DNA from: Undibacterium paludis
GTDB lineage: Bacteria > Pseudomonadota > Gammaproteobacteria > Burkholderiales > Burkholderiaceae_D
Direction of reading: 5' to 3'
DNA length: 64,000 nt
Assembly (NCBI RefSeq): GCF_022568815.1
Contig: NZ_JAKZHX010000008.1
Coordinates: forward strand, 248,001 to 312,000
Part shown: piece after piece, positions 54,670 to 63,274 of the stretch
How positions within the stretch are numbered: position 1 is the stretch's first letter
Layout of the letters: each line of letters begins with the position of its first letter
Notes under the pieces: generated by a model
Seen by the model: only the letters and a program-made list of their open reading frames with translations
What the model was told of the DNA's origin: nothing
Database searches by the model: none
Program-made: the position numbers and the translations under genes

Positions 54670-55598
54670 ATGTGCAATTATCCGTGAAAATCATTGAGAC
54701 GCGAAGCTACGTACTGATCCAGCCGCGGCATGCGGTCGCATTGATCATGGATTCACCAAATAGCGGTGCGACCTATCCCGATGATTTCGGTTATACGTGC
54801 CGCTTGGAAGACTTGTGTTCCGAAGAAGACACGCACGTCGATAAATTGTGGTCGGTAGCGCCAAGTCTCGGGGTTACTTTGCTCGCAGCCAATGCTCCGC
54901 GATCCTATATCGACTGCAATTGCAGTTTGACGGATGTCGATTGTGAAACGAATGACAACCGATGCGGCGTTTCCGTCCATCAAGCGGATCTTACCGATAT
55001 GCGGCATGGCGTCGTTTGGAGAAATTTGAGCGGAGGATCGCCCATATATTCCGTCAAGCTGTCGCCGCTGGCGGTGCGCAGCCGCATCGAAAGCTACTAT
55101 CTTCCGTACCACGATGCACTGAGGAAGACGATTAAGTCACTGCGCAGGAAGCACGGCGTGGTTTGGCACTTGAACCTGCATTCCGTAACGGCGAACGAGC
55201 ACGGGCGTTTTGGTACGGCGTCAAACAAGCCGCTGACCGATTTTGTTTTAGACGACTGCGACGGAACAAGCTGCGCGTATCAATTCACAAAAATTGTGAC
55301 CAAACTCTTGCGCGAACTGGGCTACACGGTAAGCATCAACAAGCCGGGCAACCTGACGGAGATCGTGACGCGGCATGGCCGGCCGCGACAGAAGCGGCAT
55401 AGCTTGCAAGTGGGCGTAAGACGTAATCTATATATGGATGAGCGGACCAGGGAGCCTAACGCTGGATTCGAACTGCTAAGGGCCGACTTGGCACTGGTCA
55501 CCAAGTCATTGGTGTCAACTTTGTCGGACTTGACGAAAAAATTGTACAAACCAAAAGTGCCTAGTAAAAGAAGTATTGGAAAAGTGCGGAACTCTTAA
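54666..55598 (+). CDS. N-formylglutamate amidohydrolase paralog 2, active-site residues lost
   Basis: This 310-residue tandem paralog of the previous gene is coupled by ATGA. Several residues conserved in paralog 1 are changed: SPHSG to SPNSG (H to N32), DYNRS to DCNCS, QHSM to LHSV, and IEIHRRLYM to VGVRRNLYM (Glu to Gly). The frame is nevertheless intact to a basic C-terminal tail (KKLYKPKVPSKR). It is probably a catalytically dead partner or a gene losing constraint. Confidence 0.8.
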   Translation: MNVQLSVKIIETRSYVLIQPRHAVALIMDSPNSGATYPDDFGYTCRLEDLCSEEDTHVDKLWSVAPSLGVTLLAANAPRSYIDCNCSLTDVDCETNDNRCGVSVHQADLTDMRHGVVWRNLSGGSPIYSVKLSPLAVRSRIESYYLPYHDALRKTIKSLRRKHGVVWHLNLHSVTANEHGRFGTASNKPLTDFVLDDCDGTSCAYQFTKIVTKLLRELGYTVSINKPGNLTEIVTRHGRPRQKRHSLQVGVRRNLYMDERTREPNAGFELLRADLALVTKSLVSTLSDLTKKLYKPKVPSKRSIGKVRNS

Positions 55599-55866
55599 CA
55601 TGCGACATCATATCCGGTCATGCCTTTTGCAAGGTATCTCCTCGCAGTAAGCCGCGAAGTATCAAGACAAAATTAATTACAAGAATGAACGCATCAAGGC
55701 GCGGGGCAACGTCACCCAAAGAGATAAAATTGACGATCAAATAGTTTCGCTCGCTTATGAAATAACGAAGTTAGATGTAGCAATAAAAAGTGGCACTACA
55801 CCGACGCCGGCATTAGGGGCGTAGAACAGCATGCAATTCACCGTTTTTCAATTCAGGAAGTCAATC

Positions 55867-56057
55867 ATGTTTCGACTCGCTAGATTCTCATCACCGCTGC
55901 CGCAGCCATGCTGGTCCCATTACCCGTCTTTGCGCAGGGAATCGCCATCATCCCGATTCACTATGAAGTCAATTTGTGGGCAATGAAAAAGAATGTCGAC
56001 TTCAAATACCGCTGGGATCAGATAACGTATGTCCCAGAAATGGCATTGGCCGAATAG
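55867..56057 (+). pseudogene. Ghost of a second peptide-binding-protein gene (large internal deletion)
   Basis: The upstream 90 bases (from TTAG.TGTAGCAATAAAAAGTGGCA) and the start copy those of the binding-protein gene at 48936. A one-base deletion shifts the signal-peptide frame, which then reads LITAAAAMLVPLPVFAQG. After that the sequence jumps straight to the last 40 residues (IIPIHYEVNLWAMKKNVDF...PEMALAE, stop TAG 56055-56057). Nearly 490 codons are missing. It lies 70 bases before the permease gene. Confidence 0.88.
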
Positions 56058-56126
56058 AAAAATTAGTCAATCACAACAAGTAAATTGAAACTATCCGCAT
56101 TGCGGATAGCTTGGAGGAGGAAAAAA

Positions 56127-57107
56127 ATGTTGGCGTATCTTTTGAGGCGGCTTTTGCAAAGTATGGCGGTTTTGCTTGCAATGGCCACAATCGTATTTCT
56201 GGGCATCTATGCGATCGGCAATCCGGTAGACATCATGCTCAGCCCGGATGCCGATCAATTGGAGCGCGATCAGCTGGTTCAACGGCTGGGCCTGGACCAG
56301 CCGCTGTATATGCAGCTGGGGAGGTTCCTGGTGCATGCGGTACAGGGCGATTTGGGCAATTCCTTTGTGTACGGCGAACCGGCGATGACACTCATCCTCC
56401 AACGGCTCCCCGCAACGCTGGAACTGGCTGTCGCTGCCATGGTGATCGCGATTTTCATCGGCGTGCCTTTGGGTATCATGGCCGGTTTGAAGCCCGATGC
56501 ATGGACATCGCGCACCATCATATCCGGTTCCATCCTGGGTTTTAGCTTACCCAATTTTTTGGTGGGGATGATTCTCATCATGTTCTTTTCCGTGTATCTC
56601 GGTTGGTTTCCATCCGGCGGTCGCGGGATGACGGTGCAGGCACTGGGTGCAGACACCTGGAGCATATTTTCCGTCAGCGGCTTGCGGCATATGTTTCTTC
56701 CGGCATTAAATCTTGCGATTTACAACCTGGCCTTAATCATTCGCCTGGCCCGGGCGAGTACCCGTGAGGTCGCTTCCCAGGATTACATCAAATTTGCGCG
56801 TGCAATCGGATTGTCGCAGAGACGCATTGTCGGTGTCCATGTTCTCAAGAATATTATGATTCCCCTCGTCACGATCATCGGTCTCGAATTTGGTTCGCTC
56901 ATGGCATTTGCCGTGGTCACCGAGCGCGTGTTTGCATGGCCAGGGATGGGGAAACTTCTGCTTGACAGTATCCTCCACTTGGATCGTCCGGTTGTCGTCG
57001 CGTACATGATGTTCACTGTATTTCTGTTCGTGTCCATTAATTTTTTGGTCGACGTGCTTTACGCGGCGCTCGACCCTCGTATCAACTTGCAGGGGAAAAG
57101 CGTATGA
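56127..57107 (+). CDS. ABC transporter permease, DppB type
   Basis: The 326-residue protein has six membrane helices and the binding-protein-dependent transport motif near the C-terminus (EVASQDYIKFARAIGLSQRRIVGVHVLKN). ATG 56127 is preceded by GGAGGAGGAAAAAA. It forms the inner-membrane channel with the next gene's product. The first of a tight four-gene run (permease, permease, ATPase, ATPase) with ATGA or short junctions. Confidence 0.93.
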   Translation: MLAYLLRRLLQSMAVLLAMATIVFLGIYAIGNPVDIMLSPDADQLERDQLVQRLGLDQPLYMQLGRFLVHAVQGDLGNSFVYGEPAMTLILQRLPATLELAVAAMVIAIFIGVPLGIMAGLKPDAWTSRTIISGSILGFSLPNFLVGMILIMFFSVYLGWFPSGGRGMTVQALGADTWSIFSVSGLRHMFLPALNLAIYNLALIIRLARASTREVASQDYIKFARAIGLSQRRIVGVHVLKNIMIPLVTIIGLEFGSLMAFAVVTERVFAWPGMGKLLLDSILHLDRPVVVAYMMFTVFLFVSINFLVDVLYAALDPRINLQGKSV

Positions 57108-57994
57108 GCACCAAACGCGAAGAGAATCCATGGGGCCGTTTCGCAAGTAATTTTTGCGCTAGCCGGCTCGCAATAGTCAGTCTAGTCGTATTGGTTGCAT
57201 TGATCGTTTCGGCATTGTGTGCCCAATGGATCACGCCGCAAAATCCGTACGACCTGACCCAGATCAATATCATGAGCAGCACTTTGGAGCCCGGCACACC
57301 GGATCCTGGTGGCCACTACCGCTTTGTGCTCGGCTCCGACGATCAGGGGCGTGATATTCTGAGCGCAATTATCTACGGATTGAGAATCAGCCTTGGGGTC
57401 GGTATCGTCGCTACGCTCGGCGCCTTGGTCATCGGTCTTTTTTTGGGACTACTGGCCGGATACGTCGGAGGTTGGGTAGATAGTTTCATCATGCGTTTGG
57501 TCGATTTCCAGCTTTCGTTTCCGGCAGTGTTGATCGCATTGATCTTGCTGTCCCTGTTGGGGAGCGGCATCGATAAAGTGATCTTTGCCTTGATTGCCGT
57601 CCAATGGGCTGTCTATGCCCGCACTGTGCGCAGCGCGGCGCTGGTGGAACGCTCGAAGGAATATGTGGAGGCCGCAGTTTGCCTGGGCCTTTCCGGCTGG
57701 CGCATCGTTACCCGCCATCTGCTGCCGAATTGCCTGCCGTCGTTAATGGTGATCGCGGCGGTCAACGTCGGTCACGCAATTGCGCTGGAAGCGACGCTTT
57801 CTTTTCTGGGTCTCGGCGTCCCGGTCACCGAGCCTTCGCTCGGGATGCTCATCGCAAATGGGCAGCAGCATATGCTTGCGGGCGCTTTTTGGATCAGCCT
57901 ATTCCCGGGACTCGCACTCCTGCTGACGGTGATCAGCATCAATCTTGTCGCGGATCAGTTACGCGATGTCCTCAACCCACGCTTGCAACGTTAG
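57104..57994 (+). CDS. ABC transporter permease, DppC type
   Basis: The 296-residue protein has six helices, the N-terminal DppC-like element (FASNFCASRLAIVSLVVLVALIVSALCAQWITPQNPYDL, HYRFVLGSDDQGRDILSAIIYG) and the EAA-type loop (EYVEAAVCLGLSGWRIVTRHLLPN). Start overlaps the previous stop by four bases. Channel partner of the DppB-type subunit. Confidence 0.93.
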   Translation: MSTKREENPWGRFASNFCASRLAIVSLVVLVALIVSALCAQWITPQNPYDLTQINIMSSTLEPGTPDPGGHYRFVLGSDDQGRDILSAIIYGLRISLGVGIVATLGALVIGLFLGLLAGYVGGWVDSFIMRLVDFQLSFPAVLIALILLSLLGSGIDKVIFALIAVQWAVYARTVRSAALVERSKEYVEAAVCLGLSGWRIVTRHLLPNCLPSLMVIAAVNVGHAIALEATLSFLGLGVPVTEPSLGMLIANGQQHMLAGAFWISLFPGLALLLTVISINLVADQLRDVLNPRLQR

Positions 57995-58004
57995 GAGCAT
58001 CTCG

Positions 58005-58985
58005 ATGTCTGGCACATCTTCAACACTCGAAGTACGCAATCTGCGCACCTACTTCGACACGCGCGACGGCGTACTCAAAGCAGTGGACGATGTCAGTCTC
58101 ACTGTAGGGCGCGGCGAAGTCGTCGGCCTGGTCGGCGAATCAGGCTCCGGAAAAACCGTGACCGGCTTTTCCATCGTCGGCCTAATCGACCAACCCGGCC
58201 GCATCGCCGGCGGCCAGATCCTGTTCCATGGAGAAGACTTGGTCAAAGCATCGCCGGAACGCCTGCGGCAGTTGCGTGGCGCAAAAATTTCCATGATATT
58301 TCAAGACCCGATGATGACCCTCAACCCAGTGCTGCGGATCGACACGCAAATGATCGATGCCGTGCTGGCGCATGAAAACGTCAGCCGCGCGGTCGCGCTC
58401 GACCGTGCGCGGGAGACACTCGACAAGGTCGGCATACCATCGCCGGACGAGCGCCTGTTCTCCTATCCCCATCAATTTTCCGGTGGCATGCGTCAGCGGG
58501 TCGTCATCGCGATCGCCATGCTGAACAAGCCTGACCTGATCATTGCGGACGAGCCGACCACCGCGCTCGATGTCACGATCCAGGCACAGATATTGTACGA
58601 GGTGCAAAAACTGGTGAAAGAAACCGGTACCGCGCTGATTTGGGTCACCCACGACCTTTCCATCGTGGCCGGCTTGGCGGACCACATCAATGTCATGTAT
58701 GCCGGCAAGATCGTAGAAAGCGGAACTGTGAACGCAGTGTTGCATCATCCGCGCCACCCGTATACACAGGGCTTGCTCGCTTCGCTGCCAAGCAACAATC
58801 AACGCGGACAACGGTTGAAACAGATTCCTGGCATGACGCCCTCGCTGGTGGGCCTGGCGCCCGGCTGTGCATTTCGCAACCGCTGCGAGCATGCGACGGA
58901 TACGTGCAAGACCCAGCCGGAATCCCAAGCAAGTGTAACTGGCCAGATGGTCCGGTGTTTTCATCCTCTAGGGGGCCACGCATGA
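58005..58985 (+). CDS. ABC transporter ATPase, DppD type
   Basis: The 326-residue protein has Walker A GESGSGKT, Q-loop MIFQDPMMTLNP, signature FSGGMRQR, Walker B LIIADEPTTALDVT and the switch His in VTHDLS. The C-terminal oligopeptide-transporter extension has a Cys pattern (GCAFRNRCEHATDTC) that can bind an iron-sulfur cluster in relatives. TTAGGAG precedes ATG 58005; the frame's earlier start at 57945 lies inside the previous gene. Confidence 0.94.
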   Translation: MSGTSSTLEVRNLRTYFDTRDGVLKAVDDVSLTVGRGEVVGLVGESGSGKTVTGFSIVGLIDQPGRIAGGQILFHGEDLVKASPERLRQLRGAKISMIFQDPMMTLNPVLRIDTQMIDAVLAHENVSRAVALDRARETLDKVGIPSPDERLFSYPHQFSGGMRQRVVIAIAMLNKPDLIIADEPTTALDVTIQAQILYEVQKLVKETGTALIWVTHDLSIVAGLADHINVMYAGKIVESGTVNAVLHHPRHPYTQGLLASLPSNNQRGQRLKQIPGMTPSLVGLAPGCAFRNRCEHATDTCKTQPESQASVTGQMVRCFHPLGGHA

Positions 58986-59971
58986 CTACCCTTCTTCAAT
59001 TGAGCGGCATAAGCAAACATTTTTCCAAAAAAAGCGATGTGGTTCAGCGTCTTTTAAACCGGGTTGGCGGGCGTTATGAAACCGAGGTGGTTCGTGCCGT
59101 CGATGATATCAGCCTTGCGATCAAAGCTGGAGAAGTAGTCGGATTGGTCGGTGAATCGGGCTGCGGAAAATCGACCCTGGGGCGCATCGTGAGCGGCATA
59201 TTGCCGGCAACCGCGGGGCACGTCCTGTATCGCGGAAAAGAAGCCGCGCAAATGTCCCGGGCTGAACGCGACGCGATGAGTTTGGAGGTCCAGATGATTT
59301 TCCAAAATCCGATGGCCTCGCTGAACCCGCGCATGAAAGTGCGCGACATCATCGGGGAAGCTCCGGTCGTGCATGGCTTGATCAAATCGTCCGAACGCAC
59401 CGACTATGTCAACAACTTGTTGAGGCAGGTTGGACTCGATCCCGCTTATGCCAACCGGTATCCTCATCAATTTTCCGGCGGGCAGCGACAACGCATTGGC
59501 ATCGCCCGAGCACTCGCGGTCCAACCAAAAATCATTGTTTGCGACGAATCGATCGCTGCGCTTGACGTTTCGATTCAAGCGCAGGTGCTCAATCTGTTCA
59601 TGGACCTGCGCGAACAGCTCGGTCTCACCTATCTTTTCATCAGCCACGACCTCGGCGTAGTTGGGCATCTATCGGACCGAGTAGCAATCATGTATCTGGG
59701 CCGCATCGTGGAATTCGGCAAAACAGAGGAGCTGTACGCCAACCCGCAGCATCCTTATACAAAGGGATTGCTGGCGGAATTGCCCAGCGTGCGCTCGACT
59801 CGGAAGCAATACATCCCTATCAAAGGCGAGATGCCGTCTCCGCTGCACCCGCCGCCAGGGTGCCATTTCCATCCACGCTGCCCGTACGCAATGCCGCGCT
59901 GCGAAACCGAACGCCCGGAACTGCGTGCACTGTCGCCGGAAAGATCGATGGCTTGCCATTTGGAGGCCTGA
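58982..59971 (+). CDS. ABC transporter ATPase, DppF type
   Basis: The 329-residue protein has Walker A GESGCGKS, Q-loop MIFQNPMASLNP, signature FSGGQRQR, Walker B IIVCDESIAALDVS, switch His in ISHDLG, and the C-terminal GCHFHPRCPYAMPRC motif. In Walker B the usual DEP is DES, a Pro-to-Ser change adjacent to the catalytic Glu. Starts in an ATGA overlap with the DppD-type gene. Last intact gene of the transporter operon. Confidence 0.93.
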   Translation: MTTLLQLSGISKHFSKKSDVVQRLLNRVGGRYETEVVRAVDDISLAIKAGEVVGLVGESGCGKSTLGRIVSGILPATAGHVLYRGKEAAQMSRAERDAMSLEVQMIFQNPMASLNPRMKVRDIIGEAPVVHGLIKSSERTDYVNNLLRQVGLDPAYANRYPHQFSGGQRQRIGIARALAVQPKIIVCDESIAALDVSIQAQVLNLFMDLREQLGLTYLFISHDLGVVGHLSDRVAIMYLGRIVEFGKTEELYANPQHPYTKGLLAELPSVRSTRKQYIPIKGEMPSPLHPPPGCHFHPRCPYAMPRCETERPELRALSPERSMACHLEA

Positions 59972-60153
59972 AAAAAGAGCGGCCCGAAATATCGCGCCGC
60001 ACTTCCCCATGCAATGGCAATCAATATTTTCGGAAAGAAGCGCGCGGTAGAACCCTGTCCTGCCGCATCCACATCGGATGCGGAAAGAAAAAACTTGTAC
60101 ATGTCAAACCAACACTAAATTCCTTCATATCTCACCCTGCGCGGCCTCGGCCC

Positions 60154-61251
60154 ATGACGCAATTACCTCGAACAAATCGACCGCGTCACACCGCATCTGG
60201 GCTCGCTCGTCCACTGGGTCGAAACCATTAAGCACCCCAAGCGCATCTTGATCGTCGACGTCCCGATCGAACGCGACAACGGCACCGTCGCACACTTCGA
60301 AGGCTACCGCGTACAGCACAATACGTCGAGCGGCCCCGGCAAAGGCGGCGTCCGTTTCCACCAAGATGTGACTCTGTCCGAAGTGATGGTCTTGTCGGCC
60401 AGGATGACCGTCAAGAATGCCGCCGTCGACCTGCCATACGGCGGTATCAAAGGCGACATCCGGGTCGATCCGAAGAAGCCCTCTCGACCGGCGAACTGAA
60501 GCGCATGACGCACCGCTACACCAGCGAAATCGGCATCGTCGTCGGACCAACCAAAGACACTCCCGCGCCGGACGTCAATACCAACGAAAAAGTCATGGCC
60601 TGGATGATGGATACCTATTCCATGAATCAGGGCAGCACCGCATCCGGTGTCGTGACCGGCAAACCGATTTCATTGAGAGGTAGCCTCGGACGCCAGGAAG
60701 CCACCGGGCGCGGCATGAAGATCAATGGCGCGCGCATTGCCGTGCAAGGTTTCGGCGACGTCGGCGGCATCGCCGCGCGCGTGTTCGTCGAGGCCGATGC
60801 CGAAGAGATTCGAGACCGGTACCAATTCCGGGCGCTCGATTGCAATATCTTGATCCCGGCTGCGTTAGAGCAGCAGATCACCGAAGACAATGCAAACAAG
60901 TTTTTCGCCACCATCATTCTCGAAGGGGAAAATGGTCTGACCACGCCAGAGGCCCACGACATTCTGTGTGACAAAGGAGTGCTGGTGGTACCGAAGGTGA
61001 TCGCAAATGCGGGCGGCGTCACGGTCGGTTACTTCGGGTGGGTGCAGGATATCTCCAGCTTCTTCTGGACCGAGGACGAAATCAACTTGCGCCTCAAACG
61101 CATCGTGCACGAAGCCTTTTCCGCTGTGTGGCCAGTGGCCGAAGACAAGAAAGTATCGCTCCGCACTGCCGCGTTCATCATCTCCTGTACCTGGGTACTG
61201 CAAAGGCGCGAAATGCGGGGCTTTATCCCTGATTCGGAACGGGCATACTGA
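60154..61251 (+). pseudogene. gdhA: Decayed glutamate dehydrogenase gene
   Basis: Conserved GDH blocks are readable in order: [60 protein letters not shown], then after a frameshift near 60480 [60 protein letters not shown] and RTAAFIISC. Besides the frameshift, segments after ATGRG and after FVEADA are deleted, removing part of the NAD domain. The N-terminus is also disturbed. Functional enzymes convert glutamate to 2-oxoglutarate, so the original island probably channelled glutamate onward. Confidence 0.85.
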
Positions 61252-61280
61252 TCTTCAACAGGATGAAAGGGGTTAACATG

Positions 61281-61975
61281 ACCGATGTCATGGAGATGCC
61301 CGTTTTGCCGACTAGGATTTCGATACGAAATTATGCGACGCAATTCGAATTGCATCGGCTGTATACGGTACGCGACCCGGTCTCGACACAGAGCACGATA
61401 AAAAATACGGCATGTGACCCCGCGCCTAAAATTTTATCTACCGGCGCGGCGCCCTCTGTGGTGTTTGTGCCTGAAAATGCAATAGAACGGATTTTCAGCC
61501 TGCAGCCAGTCATGCAATGCCACCTTCAAATCGGCCTGGTCGTTGCCATCCGTAAAAGCCAGCGCCGTATCGTCGCAGCATCGGTCTTGGATCATGTATT
61601 CGGCTACGCGATCGGTTTCCATATGGTGCGCGCAGAAGAACCGGATGCGCATTGCGCGAGCATGGTCGATAACACCGCCAACACGCACACCTGGTCAGGC
61701 CGATTACTGCCGCGGCGCAATTCGACCCAACGCCCGTTGCCAAAACACTGGCATTCGGCATTAATCGTGAAGCAACACAGCAGCGCGGCACGACGATCGC
61801 ATCGCCAGGACTGTGAGCGAGGCGTTTGCGCGTCTGTCGCAGCGATCCACGGCGGCGTCCGGTGACCATATTTTTATCAGGCCATTGGAACAGTACATTA
61901 CGACCCGGTCCGGCGATACCTTTTTGTTGGCGGAAATCGACGGCTTGGACATACTGCGCGCAAAGACAGTGTAAG
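61281..61975 (+). pseudogene. Decayed fumarylacetoacetate-hydrolase-family gene
   Basis: It opens with ATG (MTDVMEMPVLPTRI) and contains an FAH-like core: LQIGLVVAIRKSQRRIVAASVLDHVFGYAIGFHMVRAE resembles the IELVVAIGKGG...ALDHVYGYAVGLDMT block. The C-terminal SGDTFLLAEIDGLDIL resembles the GDTV-AEIDGLG end of the family. The two parts lie in different frames, and the metal-ligand Glu-x-Glu is only partly kept (IGL for IEL). I judge it a pseudogene; exact limits are uncertain. Confidence 0.5.
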
Positions 61976-62020
61976 TATTTGTGCGCACAGTGTGACTTGG
62001 GTATGAAGGACAAAATATAA

Positions 62021-62134
62021 ATGAACAAGCCCCTGCGGAATGCGCTGGCCTACCACGCCACGCGACAACCCGGCAAAATCGCCATCCACGTTACAAGAGC
62101 CGGGTCAGACCTTGATTTGAAACACCGGATTTGA
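62021..62134 (+). pseudogene. Short frame resembling a malic-enzyme N-terminus
   Basis: ATG-initiated 37-codon frame (MNKPLRNALAYHATRQPGKI...) that recalls the ALDYHRxPTPGKI-x-VTPTK start of NADP-dependent malic enzymes, then loses similarity and stops. Likely one more truncated remnant; the assignment is weak. Confidence 0.25.
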
Positions 62135-62188
62135 AACATCGGAACAGACGGAGAAAATACCGTTTCTCGCATCCTCTTGTAATCGACC

Positions 62189-63097
62189 TTATTTGCTCTC
62201 GCCAATGGCGCTGCAATATTTCGCAACCTCGTCCATCAACCAATCTTTGAAAGTAATCAAGCCGGCCATATCGCTTTTTGCCTTTGGATAGCACAGATGG
62301 AAACCCCGCTTGGATTCTATGGACAGGTCAAAAGGCGTCACCAACCGGCCCAATTCCAAGGCCTGTTCCAACAGGCAGCGCGGCAGAATGGCAACCCCAA
62401 GTCCCGCAACGGTCGCTTCGATCAAAATGCTGACATAATCAAATTCGCGCCCGAGCGCCGGTTCCTCGTCAGCCAGTCCCACCTCTTTGAACCACGCCGA
62501 CCAAATGCCGGGCGCACTCCTATGGCAAAGCAATTGCTGGCTCAAAAGGTCGCGCGGCGTCTTAAGCCCAAGCGCCGTCTTGGGACTACAGACAAGGATA
62601 TTTTGTCGGCCGATTACATAATCGCAACAGACCAGCGGGATATCCAAGGGTTTTGCCGAAATTACCACATCCGGGGTCTGGTCTGAAAAGTCGCATCCAT
62701 CGTAGTTGTAATGGACAAAACGCAAAGTGATATCCGGATGTAGCGCTTCATATCGATAAAGCCTTGGCACCAGCCAATTGCTGAAAAAAGTAGGCGCGAC
62801 GGATAAGGTCAATTCTTTTGTGCGCGATGCCATACGCAATTGGCTAGAAACACTCTCGATCACGTTCAGTGCGGGACCGACCTTATCCAGAAACGCCTTG
62901 CCTGTTTCGGTCAGTTCGGTCCGACGATTCCCGCGCACCAATAACGGGCAACCGAAATGATCTTCCAGGCGCGTAATGGCTCGGCTGACTGCACCTTGCG
63001 TCACGCTGAGTTCATTGGCTGCGAGCGTTACGCTACCTAACCGGGCTACGGTGGCCAGTGCATGCAGTTCTGTGATCGGAGGAGAGTGTAGCCGCAT
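62189..63097 (-). CDS. LysR-family transcriptional regulator (GcvA-like)
   Basis: From ATG 63097 (MRLHSPPITELHALATVARLGSV) the protein has 302 residues: winged HTH (TLAANELSVTQGAVSRAITRLEDHFG) and a GcvA-type ligand-binding domain (APTFFSNWLVPRLYRYEALHPDITL). The longer frame from 63190 adds a hydrophobic stretch without a ribosome site. Divergent from the binding-protein gene at 63275 and probably its regulator. Confidence 0.9.
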   Translation of the reverse strand: MRLHSPPITELHALATVARLGSVTLAANELSVTQGAVSRAITRLEDHFGCPLLVRGNRRTELTETGKAFLDKVGPALNVIESVSSQLRMASRTKELTLSVAPTFFSNWLVPRLYRYEALHPDITLRFVHYNYDGCDFSDQTPDVVISAKPLDIPLVCCDYVIGRQNILVCSPKTALGLKTPRDLLSQQLLCHRSAPGIWSAWFKEVGLADEEPALGREFDYVSILIEATVAGLGVAILPRCLLEQALELGRLVTPFDLSIESKRGFHLCYPKAKSDMAGLITFKDWLMDEVAKYCSAIGESK

Positions 63098-63274
63098 TAT
63101 GATTGTTGGGAATGGCTTGCCGACAATAGGTCGCTTTTCTTTCCCCACCCCTAAGACAATAATTAAACCAATCGCTGCATACGCCAACAAGGCTGTGAAT
63201 AAAAGCGAACTTTACTAAGACAAAATAGTACACGAAAAGTGCTGCCTTGGGAAAAAACGGAGGAGTGAAAAATC

